A model generated the notes under the pieces. It was not told the origin of the DNA. It saw only the letters and a program-made list of their open reading frames with translations, and searched no databases. 64,000 nt of DNA from contig DLGR01000019.1 of assembly GCA_002482805.1 (NCBI GenBank), forward strand, positions 1-64,000, in the 5' to 3' direction. Of this stretch, positions 26,186 to 35,748 are shown one piece after another. A program made the position numbers and the translations under genes. This stretch comes from Micavibrio sp. UBA7689. Lineage in GTDB: Bacteria; Pseudomonadota; Alphaproteobacteria; Micavibrionales; Micavibrionaceae. Every line of letters starts with the position of its first letter. Within the stretch, counting starts at the first letter, position 1.

Positions 26186-27067
26186 ATGAAAAAGCCGGTC
26201 CTTTTTTTAGCCCTTTTGATGATCGCCCTTCCCGCCTGCGCGGAAACGCGCCTCGAGAAATTCCGCGAAACGCGCGAACACCGCGCGGAGGCGAAAAAAC
26301 TCCTCAACCAAAAACCGCAAGGCGTAATCTTCGATAGTTTTGAAGGCCGTGAAATCCTCGTCCATGTCGCGCCGAACGCGCGCCCCGCAAACCGCGCAAT
26401 GGTCGTCGTCCTGCACGGCGGCATGGGCAATGCCAACCACATCCACAATGTTTCGGGCATGAACGAGGCGGCGGACGAAGGCGGATTCATCGTCGTCTAT
26501 CTGAACGGATCGAAAGCATCGAAACGCCTCGGCGATGAATATCACGCATGGAACGCGGGCGGCGGATGCTGCGGCCAGCCGTTCCAAACCAATGTCGATG
26601 ACATAGGATATATAACCCGCGCCATCGATTATCTGGCCGTGAAATACAACGTGGACAAGAAACAGGTGTTTGGAATGGGACATTCCAACGGCGCGATGAT
26701 GACATCGCTCCTTATGTGCAAGACATACCTGTATCAGGCCATTATACCGATTTCAGGGCCGCTCAATATCGACGCGCAAAGCTGCCCGCCCGCCTATCAC
26801 AAAAAGATTCTGGCGATCCACGGCACGGCGGATGAAAACGTACCCATCGATGGCGGCAAAGGCACCAAAGGCATCACGGATATCGATTACAAATCCCAAT
26901 CCTATGCCAAAGGCGCGTTCGAGGAATCCAGCGCCACATACACGATAGACGCCCTTCCCGGCGTGGATCATAATCTGGAACATATTCGCGATTACATGTT
27001 CAAACGCGATGGAAGAACTTTGGGGCAGAGCGCCGCGTTGTTTTTCGGCCTCGCACCCAAACAATAA
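26186..27067 (+). CDS. Secreted alpha/beta-hydrolase, LpqC / poly(3-hydroxybutyrate) depolymerase-like esterase
   Basis: 293 residues with a signal peptide (possible lipobox LPAC at about residue 18). The oxyanion segment is VVLHGGMGN and the nucleophile elbow GHSNGAMM carries the Ser. A Cys pair (GGGCCGQP) and a late His in PGVDHNLEH complete the usual layout of feruloyl-esterase/PHB-depolymerase-like enzymes. The natural ester is unknown. It is 16 bp upstream of the exporter operon and may belong to it. Confidence 0.85.
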   Translation: MKKPVLFLALLMIALPACAETRLEKFRETREHRAEAKKLLNQKPQGVIFDSFEGREILVHVAPNARPANRAMVVVLHGGMGNANHIHNVSGMNEAADEGGFIVVYLNGSKASKRLGDEYHAWNAGGGCCGQPFQTNVDDIGYITRAIDYLAVKYNVDKKQVFGMGHSNGAMMTSLLMCKTYLYQAIIPISGPLNIDAQSCPPAYHKKILAIHGTADENVPIDGGKGTKGITDIDYKSQSYAKGAFEESSATYTIDALPGVDHNLEHIRDYMFKRDGRTLGQSAALFFGLAPKQ

Positions 27068-27083
27068 GGCCCCCAAGGAATAG

Positions 27084-28121
27084 ATGATGAAAAAACTGGT
27101 TATAGTTTTGGTTTTGATTGCGGCAGCAGCGGTCGCTTTCTGGTTTTTCAATCCCGCCAAGGCGAAAGACGTGGAAACCGTATCGCCCGTCAACGCCCCC
27201 GCCGTGCAGGCCGTATATGCCACGGGCACGGTCGAGGCCAGCCGTATGATCCCCATCTCCCCCAAAATCGGCGCACGCCTTATGCGCCTCGATGTTGATG
27301 AAGGCAGCCGCGTGGAAGCAGGGCAAGTTCTGGCGCAACTTGAAGACGCCGACACGCAGGAAAATTTGAAAGACCTGCAAGCCAAGCTGGATCTCGCCTC
27401 CAAAGATTTGGCGCGCGCGCAAAAACTTTCCAAAAGCGGTGCGATCGCCAAAGAAGCATTGGACCAAGCCAGCGCGGCGTATAAATCGGCATCCGCATCC
27501 GTGGACCGCACCAAGGCGGAACTGAGCTACCTCCAACTGATCGCGCCCGAGGCAGGCACCATCATCCGCCGTGACGGCGAGATCGGCGAGATGATCGCGC
27601 TCGGCACGCCTGTGTTCTGGATCACGGGCGGCGATGATTTGCGCATAGAAACCGAAGTGGACGAAGAAGATATCGGCCTCGTCCAGCCCAATCAAAAAGT
27701 CGTGATCTCCGCCGACGCCTTCACGCAAAAAACATTCGAAGGCACGGTGCAATCCATCACGCCCAAGGGCGACCCCGTGGCACGTTCCTACCGCGTGCGC
27801 GTGACATTGGGCGCGGACACGCCGCTGATGATCGGCATGACGGCGGAAACCAATATCATCACGCAGGAAAAAGATTCCGCATTGATGATCCCCGCCACCG
27901 CCATATCCCAAGGCAAGGTTTTGAAAATTGGCGGCGGCAAGGCAACAGATACGCCTGTCAAAATCGGCATTAAAACACCGCAGGCCGTGGAAATCCTCGA
28001 AGGCGTACGCCCAGAAGACAAGATCGCGCTGAAATATGACGGGGGGCTTTTGGAAGAAGGGCATATCAAGGCCAAGCAAAAAGACTGGACGCCGACCAGC
28101 ATAAAAACCACGGGGCCATGA
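27084..28121 (+). CDS. Periplasmic adaptor (HlyD/MacA family)
   Basis: Membrane-fusion subunit linking an inner-membrane ABC exporter to the outer membrane. 345 residues, one N-terminal membrane anchor (about 4-24), a lipoyl/barrel-sandwich split by a coiled coil (about 95-150), then beta-barrel and membrane-proximal domains. The stop codon overlaps the next start (ATGA), so it is coupled to the permease. Confidence 0.9.
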   Translation: MMKKLVIVLVLIAAAAVAFWFFNPAKAKDVETVSPVNAPAVQAVYATGTVEASRMIPISPKIGARLMRLDVDEGSRVEAGQVLAQLEDADTQENLKDLQAKLDLASKDLARAQKLSKSGAIAKEALDQASAAYKSASASVDRTKAELSYLQLIAPEAGTIIRRDGEIGEMIALGTPVFWITGGDDLRIETEVDEEDIGLVQPNQKVVISADAFTQKTFEGTVQSITPKGDPVARSYRVRVTLGADTPLMIGMTAETNIITQEKDSALMIPATAISQGKVLKIGGGKATDTPVKIGIKTPQAVEILEGVRPEDKIALKYDGGLLEEGHIKAKQKDWTPTSIKTTGP

Positions 28122-29362
28122 GCATATTTTTCAGCATCGCCGTAAGACATATTCTGTCACGCAAGCGGCAAAGCTTCGTATCGCTGCTCGGCATCATCAT
28201 CGGTGTAGCGTTCTTCCTCGCCATTTCTTCGCTCATGCAAGGCTCGCAGAACGATTTCATCAAACGTTTGATCGACAATTCCCCGCACATATCCGTGCAT
28301 GACGAATACCGCAACGCCAAGGAACAGCCGGTTCAAAAATTGTACAAGGACCGCGTGGTGGAATTGCGTTCCATTCAGCCGCTCCCCGAAACGCGCGGCA
28401 TCCGCGGCTACAAACAGGTGGTGGAAGATTTGAAACGCCGCCCGGGCGTGCGCGCATCTGCCACGCTGACGGGACAGGCTATTTTGAACTACGCAGGCCG
28501 CGACAATTCCATCGTGCTCAACGGGATGATCCCCGCCGATATGAAGGACCTCACCACCGTCGAGGAAAACATGATCGACGGTTCGGTGGATGATCTGATT
28601 TCCAACCGCAACGGCGTGATCGTCGGCGCGGAATTGTGCCGGCGCCTGATGCTGGAACGCGGCGACAACATCACGCTCACGGCCAGCACAGGACAGGTGC
28701 GCACGTTTAAAATTGTCGGGATATTCCGCACGGGAAGCCTTGATTACGACGACAAACAGGCCTTCACCGACATCAAGCGCGTGCAGGCGATGATGAACAA
28801 ATCCAACCGCGCCAACACCATCATTATAAAGATGGATGATTCATCAAAGGCGCAGAAATTGGCCGACGAGGTAGAAGCCGCCACGGGATACAAATCCGTG
28901 TCATGGCAGGAAGCGAGCGAGGATATCATGAGCACACTCGCCATCCGCAACGTCATTATGTACACAGTGGTGTCCGCGGTTCTGCTCGTCGCCGCGTTCG
29001 GAATTTACAACATCATCTTTACAATCATCATGGAAAAACAAAAGGACATCGCGATTCTGAAATCCATGGGCTTCCTCGCGGGTGACATCCAATGGATATT
29101 CATCATTCAGGGCTGCATCCTCGGCGTGGCGGGCGTTATATTCGGCCTTCCGCTCGGTTGTTGCCTGATGCTGGCGCTCGAGCAGATCACGTTCGAACCG
29201 CCGGGCGTATCCGAACCCATTCAAATGCCGATAGACTGGTCCGCGCCGCAATTCTTTATCGCGGGCGCGTTCGCGTTTTTTGCAGCTGTGCTCGCTTCCT
29301 ACCTTCCCGCCAAAAAAGGCGCGAGCGTCATGCCCGTACAGATTTTGCGGGGTGGACAATGA
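28118..29362 (+). CDS. ABC transporter permease (MacB/FtsX/LolC-like)
   Basis: 414 residues: one N-terminal helix (about 20-40), a large periplasmic MacB-PCD domain (about 45-270), then three C-terminal helices (about 285-400). This is the type VII ABC layout used for mechanotransmission or lipoprotein/peptide export. Unlike MacB it carries no fused ATPase; that is the next gene, overlapping by 4 bp. Confidence 0.9.
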   Translation: MSIFFSIAVRHILSRKRQSFVSLLGIIIGVAFFLAISSLMQGSQNDFIKRLIDNSPHISVHDEYRNAKEQPVQKLYKDRVVELRSIQPLPETRGIRGYKQVVEDLKRRPGVRASATLTGQAILNYAGRDNSIVLNGMIPADMKDLTTVEENMIDGSVDDLISNRNGVIVGAELCRRLMLERGDNITLTASTGQVRTFKIVGIFRTGSLDYDDKQAFTDIKRVQAMMNKSNRANTIIIKMDDSSKAQKLADEVEAATGYKSVSWQEASEDIMSTLAIRNVIMYTVVSAVLLVAAFGIYNIIFTIIMEKQKDIAILKSMGFLAGDIQWIFIIQGCILGVAGVIFGLPLGCCLMLALEQITFEPPGVSEPIQMPIDWSAPQFFIAGAFAFFAAVLASYLPAKKGASVMPVQILRGGQ

Positions 29363-30039
29363 GCATTCTGATGTCAGTACGGGATGTCACTCGTACCTTG
29401 TTGGGTGAAGAGATTGAAGTCACGCTGGTCAAAAACGCATCCCTCGATATCGAAACCGAACATTTCACGGCGATCACGGGACCTTCGGGTTCGGGGAAAT
29501 CATCGCTGCTATATCTGCTCGGCCTCCTTGATCGACCCACGAGCGGCACGATCAATATGCTCGGCACGGAAACCACGCAATTGAGCGAAAACGATCTGGC
29601 GCAGTTCCGCCTCGAAAAACTCGGCTTTATCTTCCAGTTTCACTTTTTGCTCCCCGAATTCACGGCCATGGAAAATGTGCGCCTGCCCATGCAAAAACTC
29701 GGCAAACTGTCCGTGAAAGAACAAACGGAAAAAGCCGTGGCGTTGCTGGAAAGCGTCGGCCTCCACGACCAGATCAAGAAACTGCCCAAACAGATGTCCG
29801 GCGGGCAATGCCAGCGTGTAGCCATCGCCCGTGCGCTCGCCAACGATCCGGCGCTCGTGCTGGCGGATGAACCTACGGGAAATCTCGATACCCATTCCGC
29901 CGCGACTGTGCAGCAGATATTGCGCGATATTGCCCATACCGAAGGCCGCGCTGTGGTCGCCGTCACGCACGACGAACATTTCGCAGCTGTGGCGGACAAG
30001 CGCATCCATATTGTGGATGGCAGAATTCAAGGAAATTGA
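29359..30039 (+). CDS. ABC transporter ATP-binding protein (LolD/MacB-type)
   Basis: 226 residues. Walker A GPSGSGKSS near residue 38, signature MSGGQCQRVAIARAL, Walker B with LVLADEPTGNLD, and the H-loop in VVAVTHDEHF. It is the third subunit of the adaptor-permease-ATPase set. The start at 29359 overlaps the permease stop (ATGA). No outer-membrane TolC is in the window. Substrates could be a lipid, peptide or antibiotic. Confidence 0.93.
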   Translation: MSILMSVRDVTRTLLGEEIEVTLVKNASLDIETEHFTAITGPSGSGKSSLLYLLGLLDRPTSGTINMLGTETTQLSENDLAQFRLEKLGFIFQFHFLLPEFTAMENVRLPMQKLGKLSVKEQTEKAVALLESVGLHDQIKKLPKQMSGGQCQRVAIARALANDPALVLADEPTGNLDTHSAATVQQILRDIAHTEGRAVVAVTHDEHFAAVADKRIHIVDGRIQGN

Positions 30040-30042
30040 GAC

Positions 30043-30720
30043 TTAGAGCTTGGTCCAGTCAATAGGCGTGCGGCCGTGTTTTTCAAGGTATTCATTGGCC
30101 TTTTTGAAGTGGCCGTTGCCGAGAAATCCGCGATGCGCCGATAACGGTGATGGGTGCGGCGATTCCAGAACCAGATGTTTCGCGCGGTCGATGAACGCAC
30201 CTTTTTTCTGCGCGTAGGAACCCCATAACAAAAACACGACAGGTTCTTTTTTCTCGTTCACGGCGCGTATGACCGCATCGGTGAATTCTTCCCAGCCGCG
30301 CTTTTGATGCGAGCCCGCCATGTTCGCCTGCACGGTCAGCATGGCATTCAAAAGCAATACGCCCTGTTTCGCCCAGGATGTCAGATCACCGGTGCGTGGC
30401 ATTTTCACGCCGTATTCGGATTCGATTTCCTTGTAGATATTTATAAGAGACGGCGGCGGCGGAACGCCGATGGGCACGGAAAAACTTAAGCCATGCGCTT
30501 GACCCTCACCGTGATAGGGGTCTTGGCCTATGATGACGACCTTGATGTCATCAAACCGCGTGGTGTTCATGGCGTTGAAAATATCCGCGCCTTTGGGATA
30601 CACGGTTTTGCCTGCGGATTTTTCCGCCGCGAGAAATTCTTTCAATTTCTGCATATACGGTTTTTCGAATTCAGGCTCCAGATATGCGAGCCAGTCTTTT
30701 TCGAGTTTTATGGCGGACAT
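30043..30720 (-). CDS. ung: Uracil-DNA glycosylase, family 1
   Basis: Removes uracil from DNA. 225 residues. The water-activating motif GQDPYH is near residue 65, FLLWGSYAQ supplies the base-binding strand, and the DNA-intercalating loop HPSPLSAHRGF is near residue 187. Convergent with the exporter operon with 3 bp between stops. Confidence 0.97.
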   Translation of the reverse strand: MSAIKLEKDWLAYLEPEFEKPYMQKLKEFLAAEKSAGKTVYPKGADIFNAMNTTRFDDIKVVIIGQDPYHGEGQAHGLSFSVPIGVPPPPSLINIYKEIESEYGVKMPRTGDLTSWAKQGVLLLNAMLTVQANMAGSHQKRGWEEFTDAVIRAVNEKKEPVVFLLWGSYAQKKGAFIDRAKHLVLESPHPSPLSAHRGFLGNGHFKKANEYLEKHGRTPIDWTKL

Positions 30721-30734
30721 GGAAAGAATATGGG

Positions 30735-30760
30735 TTAGAGCAATTCTCTTTGCAAGGCCC
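30735..30760. repeat. 26-bp direct repeat, copy A
   Basis: TTAgAGCAATTCTCTTTGCA followed by AGGCCC; identical to 31699-31724 except for one base. It overlaps the last base of the phosphodiesterase stop codon and lies 15 bp before the ung start. Confidence 0.9.
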
Positions 30761-31692
30761 TAAAATGCGATATCCGCCCTGATCGGGTAGTGATCGGAAC
30801 CCACGGAAGGGAGGACACCAAAATCTGCGGCCTTTATATTTTTGGCCATGAAATGGTCAATCTGAAGTGCCAAAAACGGTTTATTCCTTGGCCATGTATA
30901 CGCAAAACCAAGCGGATTAATCCTATCAAAGCCTGCGTCAATCAGAGGTTTCATAGCAGATGACCAAAGCGTTGCGTTAAAATCACCTGTAACGATAACA
31001 GGATTTTTTGATTTCATACCTATATATGCAGCTTCCTCAATGTATGAGCGATTCTCACTCATGTAGCTTATTGATACCGGTGGCACCGGATGAACCCCGA
31101 TCACCGTAAATTCATTAAAGTTCATTATAATCATAGGGACTTTACCGTTAGTCACAATTTTAACTTCGCCTTCAAACGGCCTTTTCGAATAAGCCGCCAT
31201 GCCAAAATTGTCTGCCCTCGGAAATTTAATGCTATAGGCATATTGCTCACCGAATTTGAAATTCTCCACCCAAGCATCGGTCACTTCACTGAATACTAGA
31301 ACATCAGGATTTTCTCTTGCCACCATATCTCTTACAGCTTGATAATCGGTATTCGCACCCAAAACATTGGCCGACACGATGGAAACCGAGACAGGCTTAT
31401 CTTCTTTCAGGGAAGGAATGCCCAAAGTCTGATACAAACTCCAGCCGAGAGCCCCTATGTTCAAAATTAAAACAGCAGCAACAACAGCCCATATAATTAG
31501 CTTTTGGTCTTTTAAAAACAAAAGAATAGCACCGCAAAAAATAGCGCCAAACACAGCGTGAGGACGGAAGTGGTTGAACAAATCAAGTAAAGGTATGAGA
31601 GCTTGGAAAAAGCCTAATAGGCTACATACTGCGATAATCCAAATGCCAGACCGAGTATCTTTTATCAAAAAATTTCGATGGCTCTCATTCAT
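30760..31692 (-). CDS. Membrane-anchored endonuclease/exonuclease/phosphatase-family protein
   Basis: 310 residues with three N-terminal membrane helices (about 17-35, 45-60, 65-85), then an EEP-fold domain outside the cytosol. Catalytic signatures are visible: SANVLGANTDY with the metal-binding Asn, VFSEVTD, VIGVHPVPP, VTGDFNATLW and the terminal GSDHYPI. It may be a phosphodiesterase, sphingomyelinase-like enzyme or nuclease. Visibly AT-rich: two sampled 60-base lines give 25/60 and 23/60 G+C, against 36/60 in the neighbouring heparinase gene. It is bracketed by 26-bp direct repeats. Confidence 0.85.
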   Translation of the reverse strand: MNESHRNFLIKDTRSGIWIIAVCSLLGFFQALIPLLDLFNHFRPHAVFGAIFCGAILLFLKDQKLIIWAVVAAVLILNIGALGWSLYQTLGIPSLKEDKPVSVSIVSANVLGANTDYQAVRDMVARENPDVLVFSEVTDAWVENFKFGEQYAYSIKFPRADNFGMAAYSKRPFEGEVKIVTNGKVPMIIMNFNEFTVIGVHPVPPVSISYMSENRSYIEEAAYIGMKSKNPVIVTGDFNATLWSSAMKPLIDAGFDRINPLGFAYTWPRNKPFLALQIDHFMAKNIKAADFGVLPSVGSDHYPIRADIAF

Positions 31693-31698
31693 GAGGGA

Positions 31699-31724
31699 TT
31701 AAAGCAATTCTCTTTGCAAGGCCC
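31699..31724. repeat. 26-bp direct repeat, copy B (3' end of the heparinase-like gene)
   Basis: Encodes the last residues (ALQRELL) and stop of the heparinase-like protein. The copy at 30735-30760 is 964 bp away in the same orientation, on the other side of the AT-rich phosphodiesterase gene. Confidence 0.9.
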
Positions 31725-33345
31725 ATTTGATCTGCAGCGTATCGATATCCATATCGGCAAGAATGACGAGCTGCTTGGTTTTGCGGGGGCGGATGCCTTC
31801 ACCCAGATAAACGGAATCTTCCAGAACCAGCGTTGCACCCGAGGCCGTAAAACGCCAGCCCGTACCGCCGGGAAGCGTGAGCAAAGCTTCTTCGCCGTCT
31901 TTCACGAGGCTCACCGAAACCTTGGGATGCAGATGGAAACGCACGGCGATGTTGTGGACTTTGTTAAGGCCCGTCGTACAGGTGAGTGTTTCTTCCCCGC
32001 GAAGATCGTTGCCTTCATCGGCGTAATACAATCGGCGACGGTGCGTTATGCCGTTGACGGGAATGTAGCCGTCATGGGATGCATCGACCAGCACGCCCTC
32101 GATCATATCGTCGCGGTGGAGGGAAACTTTTTTGGGTTTGCGCGAAATCGAACCATCTTTGTGGATTTCGCAAGCATTGCGGTCGTCGATGGTCAAAGAG
32201 CTGTGAGCAGCGGTGAAACGTAGCGTGTCTTTCCATTCATCGTTCGTGGGGTGCGACCCGCAATTGACGATGATGCGTTCACGCCCATAGGACATTTCAA
32301 ACGAAAGCGGCGCGGCATGTGATGTGGTGTCGTGCGGCCATTTGGCAGGCTTGCCCGTATCCATGATGATCAAACCACGACCCACGGCCATGCGCTCATA
32401 CCCGCTGTGCGGCAGGGAATTCAAAACTTTCGCGCGGTTGTTGGCATGCAGGAAAACCTGCTTCATCAAATCCTCGTGGCCTTCCTGACAGCCGTTGAAC
32501 AATGCGAAGTGACGATCCGCATGACGGAAGAAACGCAAAGCAGGCACGGCGCGGTCCAGAGCATGCAGGATTTTTTCGGGGCAAGGATAGCCGCCCTGAC
32601 GTAGAGCCGTGCGGATATCTATGAGGATAATGACCGCTTCCAAAAGCGTTTGTGGATTGCGTGTGACGTGACCACCATCGGATAAGATCTGTTTGCCGAT
32701 TTCCTTGTGGAGCAGATTCAAGGCTTGTTCGAGCAATTGTTCGCGGCCTTCCATGGCAAGGCCGCAATAAGCGAGACCCTTGATGGCTTGTAACAAGCAC
32801 ACGCCCGACAAATTTCCGGGCGTATTGCGCGACAGATGGCGCACTTGTCGCGCCAGAGAAACATAAAACTGTTCTTGAAATTCTTCCGTGGCAGATTCAC
32901 CGAAGAATGTGAAAGACGACAGCCAGTTGGAAAGACGCGCGCCGAGTATATCGGGACGCCATGTTGTTTCATCGTAATGCGGATAGGTACACATCCAGTT
33001 TTCGAGCATCGCGCGTGCAGCCAGACGGCCTTTGTCACCGCCGAGCGCTTTCAGATCGCGCAGCCATTCGAAGCTGTGGATGTATTTGATCCATGTTTCA
33101 TCAACGCCTTCGGGTTGCCATTCGGCGTTGTGGAGCTCCAGCTGGTCGCCTTCCAGCGTGAAGATCCCGCCATGGATCAGCCAGCGTCCGCGGTCGGCGG
33201 AGCCTTTCCAGAGATCGACGGGGGAGAATAGAAGTTTTTCGGGGATCGTGCCTGCCAGCTTCCATTTGTCGGCGATCTTGCTGCATGCGAGGGCATGGAT
33301 GCCTTTGCGTATTTTCTTGTTCACGAATTGCAGCGCGGGATTCAT
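31699..33345 (-). CDS. Heparinase II/III family protein
   Basis: Probable polysaccharide lyase-like protein, 548 residues. The N-terminal half is the helical (alpha/alpha) toroid. The C-terminal half is the beta-sandwich Heparinase_II/III domain with GLIIMDTG, SFEMSYGRERIIVNCGSHPTNDEW read in part, and HSSLTIDD. No signal peptide is seen. In many alphaproteobacteria this gene sits by rsmB, rpe and purH, as here; substrate and role are not established. It starts 5 bp after the rpe stop. Confidence 0.88.
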   Translation of the reverse strand: MNPALQFVNKKIRKGIHALACSKIADKWKLAGTIPEKLLFSPVDLWKGSADRGRWLIHGGIFTLEGDQLELHNAEWQPEGVDETWIKYIHSFEWLRDLKALGGDKGRLAARAMLENWMCTYPHYDETTWRPDILGARLSNWLSSFTFFGESATEEFQEQFYVSLARQVRHLSRNTPGNLSGVCLLQAIKGLAYCGLAMEGREQLLEQALNLLHKEIGKQILSDGGHVTRNPQTLLEAVIILIDIRTALRQGGYPCPEKILHALDRAVPALRFFRHADRHFALFNGCQEGHEDLMKQVFLHANNRAKVLNSLPHSGYERMAVGRGLIIMDTGKPAKWPHDTTSHAAPLSFEMSYGRERIIVNCGSHPTNDEWKDTLRFTAAHSSLTIDDRNACEIHKDGSISRKPKKVSLHRDDMIEGVLVDASHDGYIPVNGITHRRRLYYADEGNDLRGEETLTCTTGLNKVHNIAVRFHLHPKVSVSLVKDGEEALLTLPGGTGWRFTASGATLVLEDSVYLGEGIRPRKTKQLVILADMDIDTLQIKWALQRELL

Positions 33346-33350
33346 TTTTG

Positions 33351-34007
33351 TCAGCCCCGCAGCGATTTGATTTGTTTGGCGTAATTCGCGGGACCGTCCT
33401 TGAACACGTAATTGCCAGCGACAAGCACGTTGGCGCCTGCCTTTATCACTTGTTTAGCCGTTTGATCGTTGATGCCACCATCGACTTCGAGGTCGATATC
33501 CCGGCCCGTGGCATCGATACGGCTTCGCACATCGGCGATTTTATCCAGGAGCGGAATGAAAGCCTGTCCGCCGAAACCGGGATTGACCGTCATGACCAAA
33601 ATCAGATCGACGAGATCCATCACATGATCGAGCACTTCCGTCGGTGTCGCGGGGTTGATCGCGAGGCCCGCCTTCTTGCCCATGCCGCGAATGGCCTGCA
33701 AAGTTCTATGCCAGTGCGCACCCGCTTCGGGGTGGATGGTGATGATGTCAGCGCCGCCGTCTGCGAACGCCTGAATGTACGGATCGACCGGCGAGATCAT
33801 CAGGTGCACGTCGAAGATTTTTTTCGTCGCACCGCGCACGGATTTCATAACCATCGGGCCAAAGCTGATATTCGGCACGAAATGCCCGTCCATCACATCG
33901 ACATGGATGTAATCGGCCCCTGCTGCGTCAATCGCGCGGATTTCTTCGCCGAGTTTCGAAAAATCGGCGGAAAGAATCGACGGGGCTATCCTGATCGAGC
34001 TTGTCAT
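33351..34007 (-). CDS. rpe: Ribulose-phosphate 3-epimerase
   Basis: Interconverts ribulose-5-P and xylulose-5-P. 218 residues, TIM barrel. IAPSILSADFSKLGEE at the N-terminus, HVDVMDGHFVPN with catalytic Asp, VNPGFGGQ, and DLEVDGGIN near the C-terminus are all diagnostic. Confidence 0.97.
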   Translation of the reverse strand: MTSSIRIAPSILSADFSKLGEEIRAIDAAGADYIHVDVMDGHFVPNISFGPMVMKSVRGATKKIFDVHLMISPVDPYIQAFADGGADIITIHPEAGAHWHRTLQAIRGMGKKAGLAINPATPTEVLDHVMDLVDLILVMTVNPGFGGQAFIPLLDKIADVRSRIDATGRDIDLEVDGGINDQTAKQVIKAGANVLVAGNYVFKDGPANYAKQIKSLRG

Positions 34008-34123
34008 TGGGTACTGTGTTTTTGATAATCTGTGCGGCGGGCGGGGAATGAACCCCTCGAATCAATAGTTTAACCCGTTAATATCCACAGGCATAGCCCA
34101 TAGACGAATCTTTTTAATAATTT

Positions 34124-35470
34124 TTACGCAGCGGACTTCTGTAAACGCGATATGAAAAACCCATCCATGCCGCCTTCTTCTTTTAAGTGGAAAGGCAAGA
34201 TACGGATGTCCCCTTCGCTGTTTATGATGGTCTCCAGACCACCGATTTCCTCTGATCGCACGGGAATGCGGCGGAAATGGGGATGGTCTTTCAAAAACTT
34301 TTCGATCTGCTGTTCGCCTTCGGCCTTTTGCAAGGAACAGGTGCAGTAAATCAGCATCCCGCCGTCTTCCAGCATGTCACCCGCGTTTTTCAGCAGCCGT
34401 TCTTGAATGCTCACAAGCCCTGCTTGGTCTTTTTCGTTTTTAAGCGCAAGCAGATCGGGATGGCGACGGATCGTACCCGTCGCTGTGCAGGGTGCATCGA
34501 GCAATATATGCGTGAATTTTTGTTTGGGTTTCCACACCGAACCGTCTTCGATAATTAGTTCGGCCTTATCTTCCAGTCCAAGGCGGGAAAGATTTTCCGT
34601 GACCTGTTTCATACGCGACGCGGAACGATCGAGCGCAACAACATGCGCACCGTTCGCCGCCAACTGCGCGGTTTTGCCGCCGGGCGCGGCACATAAATCC
34701 AGAACCGTTTTGCCGTTGAGATCGCCGAACAAACGCACGGGCAAAGCGGCGGACGCGTCCTGCACCCACCACGCCCCTTCGGCAAAGCCATCGAGATTGG
34801 TGATGTTGCCGCCCGCAGGACGGCGCAAAGAACCCGTCGGGACAAAACGCGCCGCGAGTTTTCTGGACCAGTCGCCTTTGGTGTCGGGGTCTTTGATCGT
34901 AAAATCCAGTGCCGCTTCTTCGAGCGAGGCCAGCGCGATATCCTTCGCGCGCACGAAGCCATAGCCGTTCATCCATTGTTCATAGAGCCATGCGGGGAAG
35001 TTAAGCGCAGCCGCATCCTGATCAGCCACCCAGCGCTGCCCCTCACCCGTCATGCGGCGCAGAACAGCATTCACAAAACCTTTTTTGCCTTCCATGCCGC
35101 GTTCTGCGGTGAGCGTGACGGACGTATCCACCGCAGCGTGATCGGCAACATCCATGAACAAAATCTGGGTGATGCCGATATAAAGAATCCATTTGAGTGT
35201 CTCAGGACGGGGCGCCTCACCCTTCGCCAATGCGCGGGCGATCACATCATCCAGTTGTCCGCGGCGGCGCAGGACGGTGGCGACCAGCATGCGCACAAAC
35301 GCGCGGTCGCGTTGCACCAGTGCGTTGAACGCTTCGTTCTGCACCAGCGCGTCATCGAGCATTTTTTTGCGGCCAAGAATTTGTTCGATGATATCAAGCG
35401 CAACGCGGCGCGTGACAAGACCGTCGCCCGCAGGCAGTTCTTCCAGCAGATCGGGTTGAACGTCGCTCAT
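34124..35470 (-). CDS. rsmB: 16S rRNA (cytosine-967-C5)-methyltransferase RsmB-like
   Basis: 448 residues. N-terminal NusB-like RNA-binding domain (about 15-150), then the SAM-dependent Rossmann domain with LDLCAAPGGKTAQLA near residue 262, DAPCTATGTIRRHPD, and the catalytic second Cys in IYCTCSLQKAEGE. Start 35470 shares one base with the chorismate mutase stop (TAATG). The 116 bp between it and rpe hold no gene. Confidence 0.95.
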   Translation of the reverse strand: MSDVQPDLLEELPAGDGLVTRRVALDIIEQILGRKKMLDDALVQNEAFNALVQRDRAFVRMLVATVLRRRGQLDDVIARALAKGEAPRPETLKWILYIGITQILFMDVADHAAVDTSVTLTAERGMEGKKGFVNAVLRRMTGEGQRWVADQDAAALNFPAWLYEQWMNGYGFVRAKDIALASLEEAALDFTIKDPDTKGDWSRKLAARFVPTGSLRRPAGGNITNLDGFAEGAWWVQDASAALPVRLFGDLNGKTVLDLCAAPGGKTAQLAANGAHVVALDRSASRMKQVTENLSRLGLEDKAELIIEDGSVWKPKQKFTHILLDAPCTATGTIRRHPDLLALKNEKDQAGLVSIQERLLKNAGDMLEDGGMLIYCTCSLQKAEGEQQIEKFLKDHPHFRRIPVRSEEIGGLETIINSEGDIRILPFHLKEEGGMDGFFISRLQKSAA

Positions 35471-35748
35471 TATTTTTTCATCAATCGGGATTCGAGATTG
35501 CAGCTGAACTGCACGATATCCGTATATAAACGGCGCACGAAATCGGAATCGATTTTTTTGCTCATCGCACGCGCGGAACAACGGTCTATCACCTCGTTCA
35601 CACGGTCGGCCAGAACGGCGGGAATATCGTTCGCGCCCTTTACCTTCGCAACCTCGTGAATAATGCCGATGCGTTCGGCCAGCAGATCGACGATTTGATC
35701 ATCCAGCGCGTCTATCTTTTCACGGTAGGGTTTCAGCAGGTTATTCAT
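35470..35748 (-). CDS. Chorismate mutase, AroQ type
   Basis: 92 residues, all-helical AroQ fold. It converts chorismate to prephenate for Phe/Tyr synthesis. MNNLLKPYREKIDALDDQIVDLLAERI carries the first-helix Arg and the conserved IDxLDxxIVxLLxxR pattern; a second Arg/Lys region follows. ATG 35751 is an equal alternative start. It overlaps the upstream small gene by 8 bp. Confidence 0.92.
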   Translation of the reverse strand: MNNLLKPYREKIDALDDQIVDLLAERIGIIHEVAKVKGANDIPAVLADRVNEVIDRCSARAMSKKIDSDFVRRLYTDIVQFSCNLESRLMKK

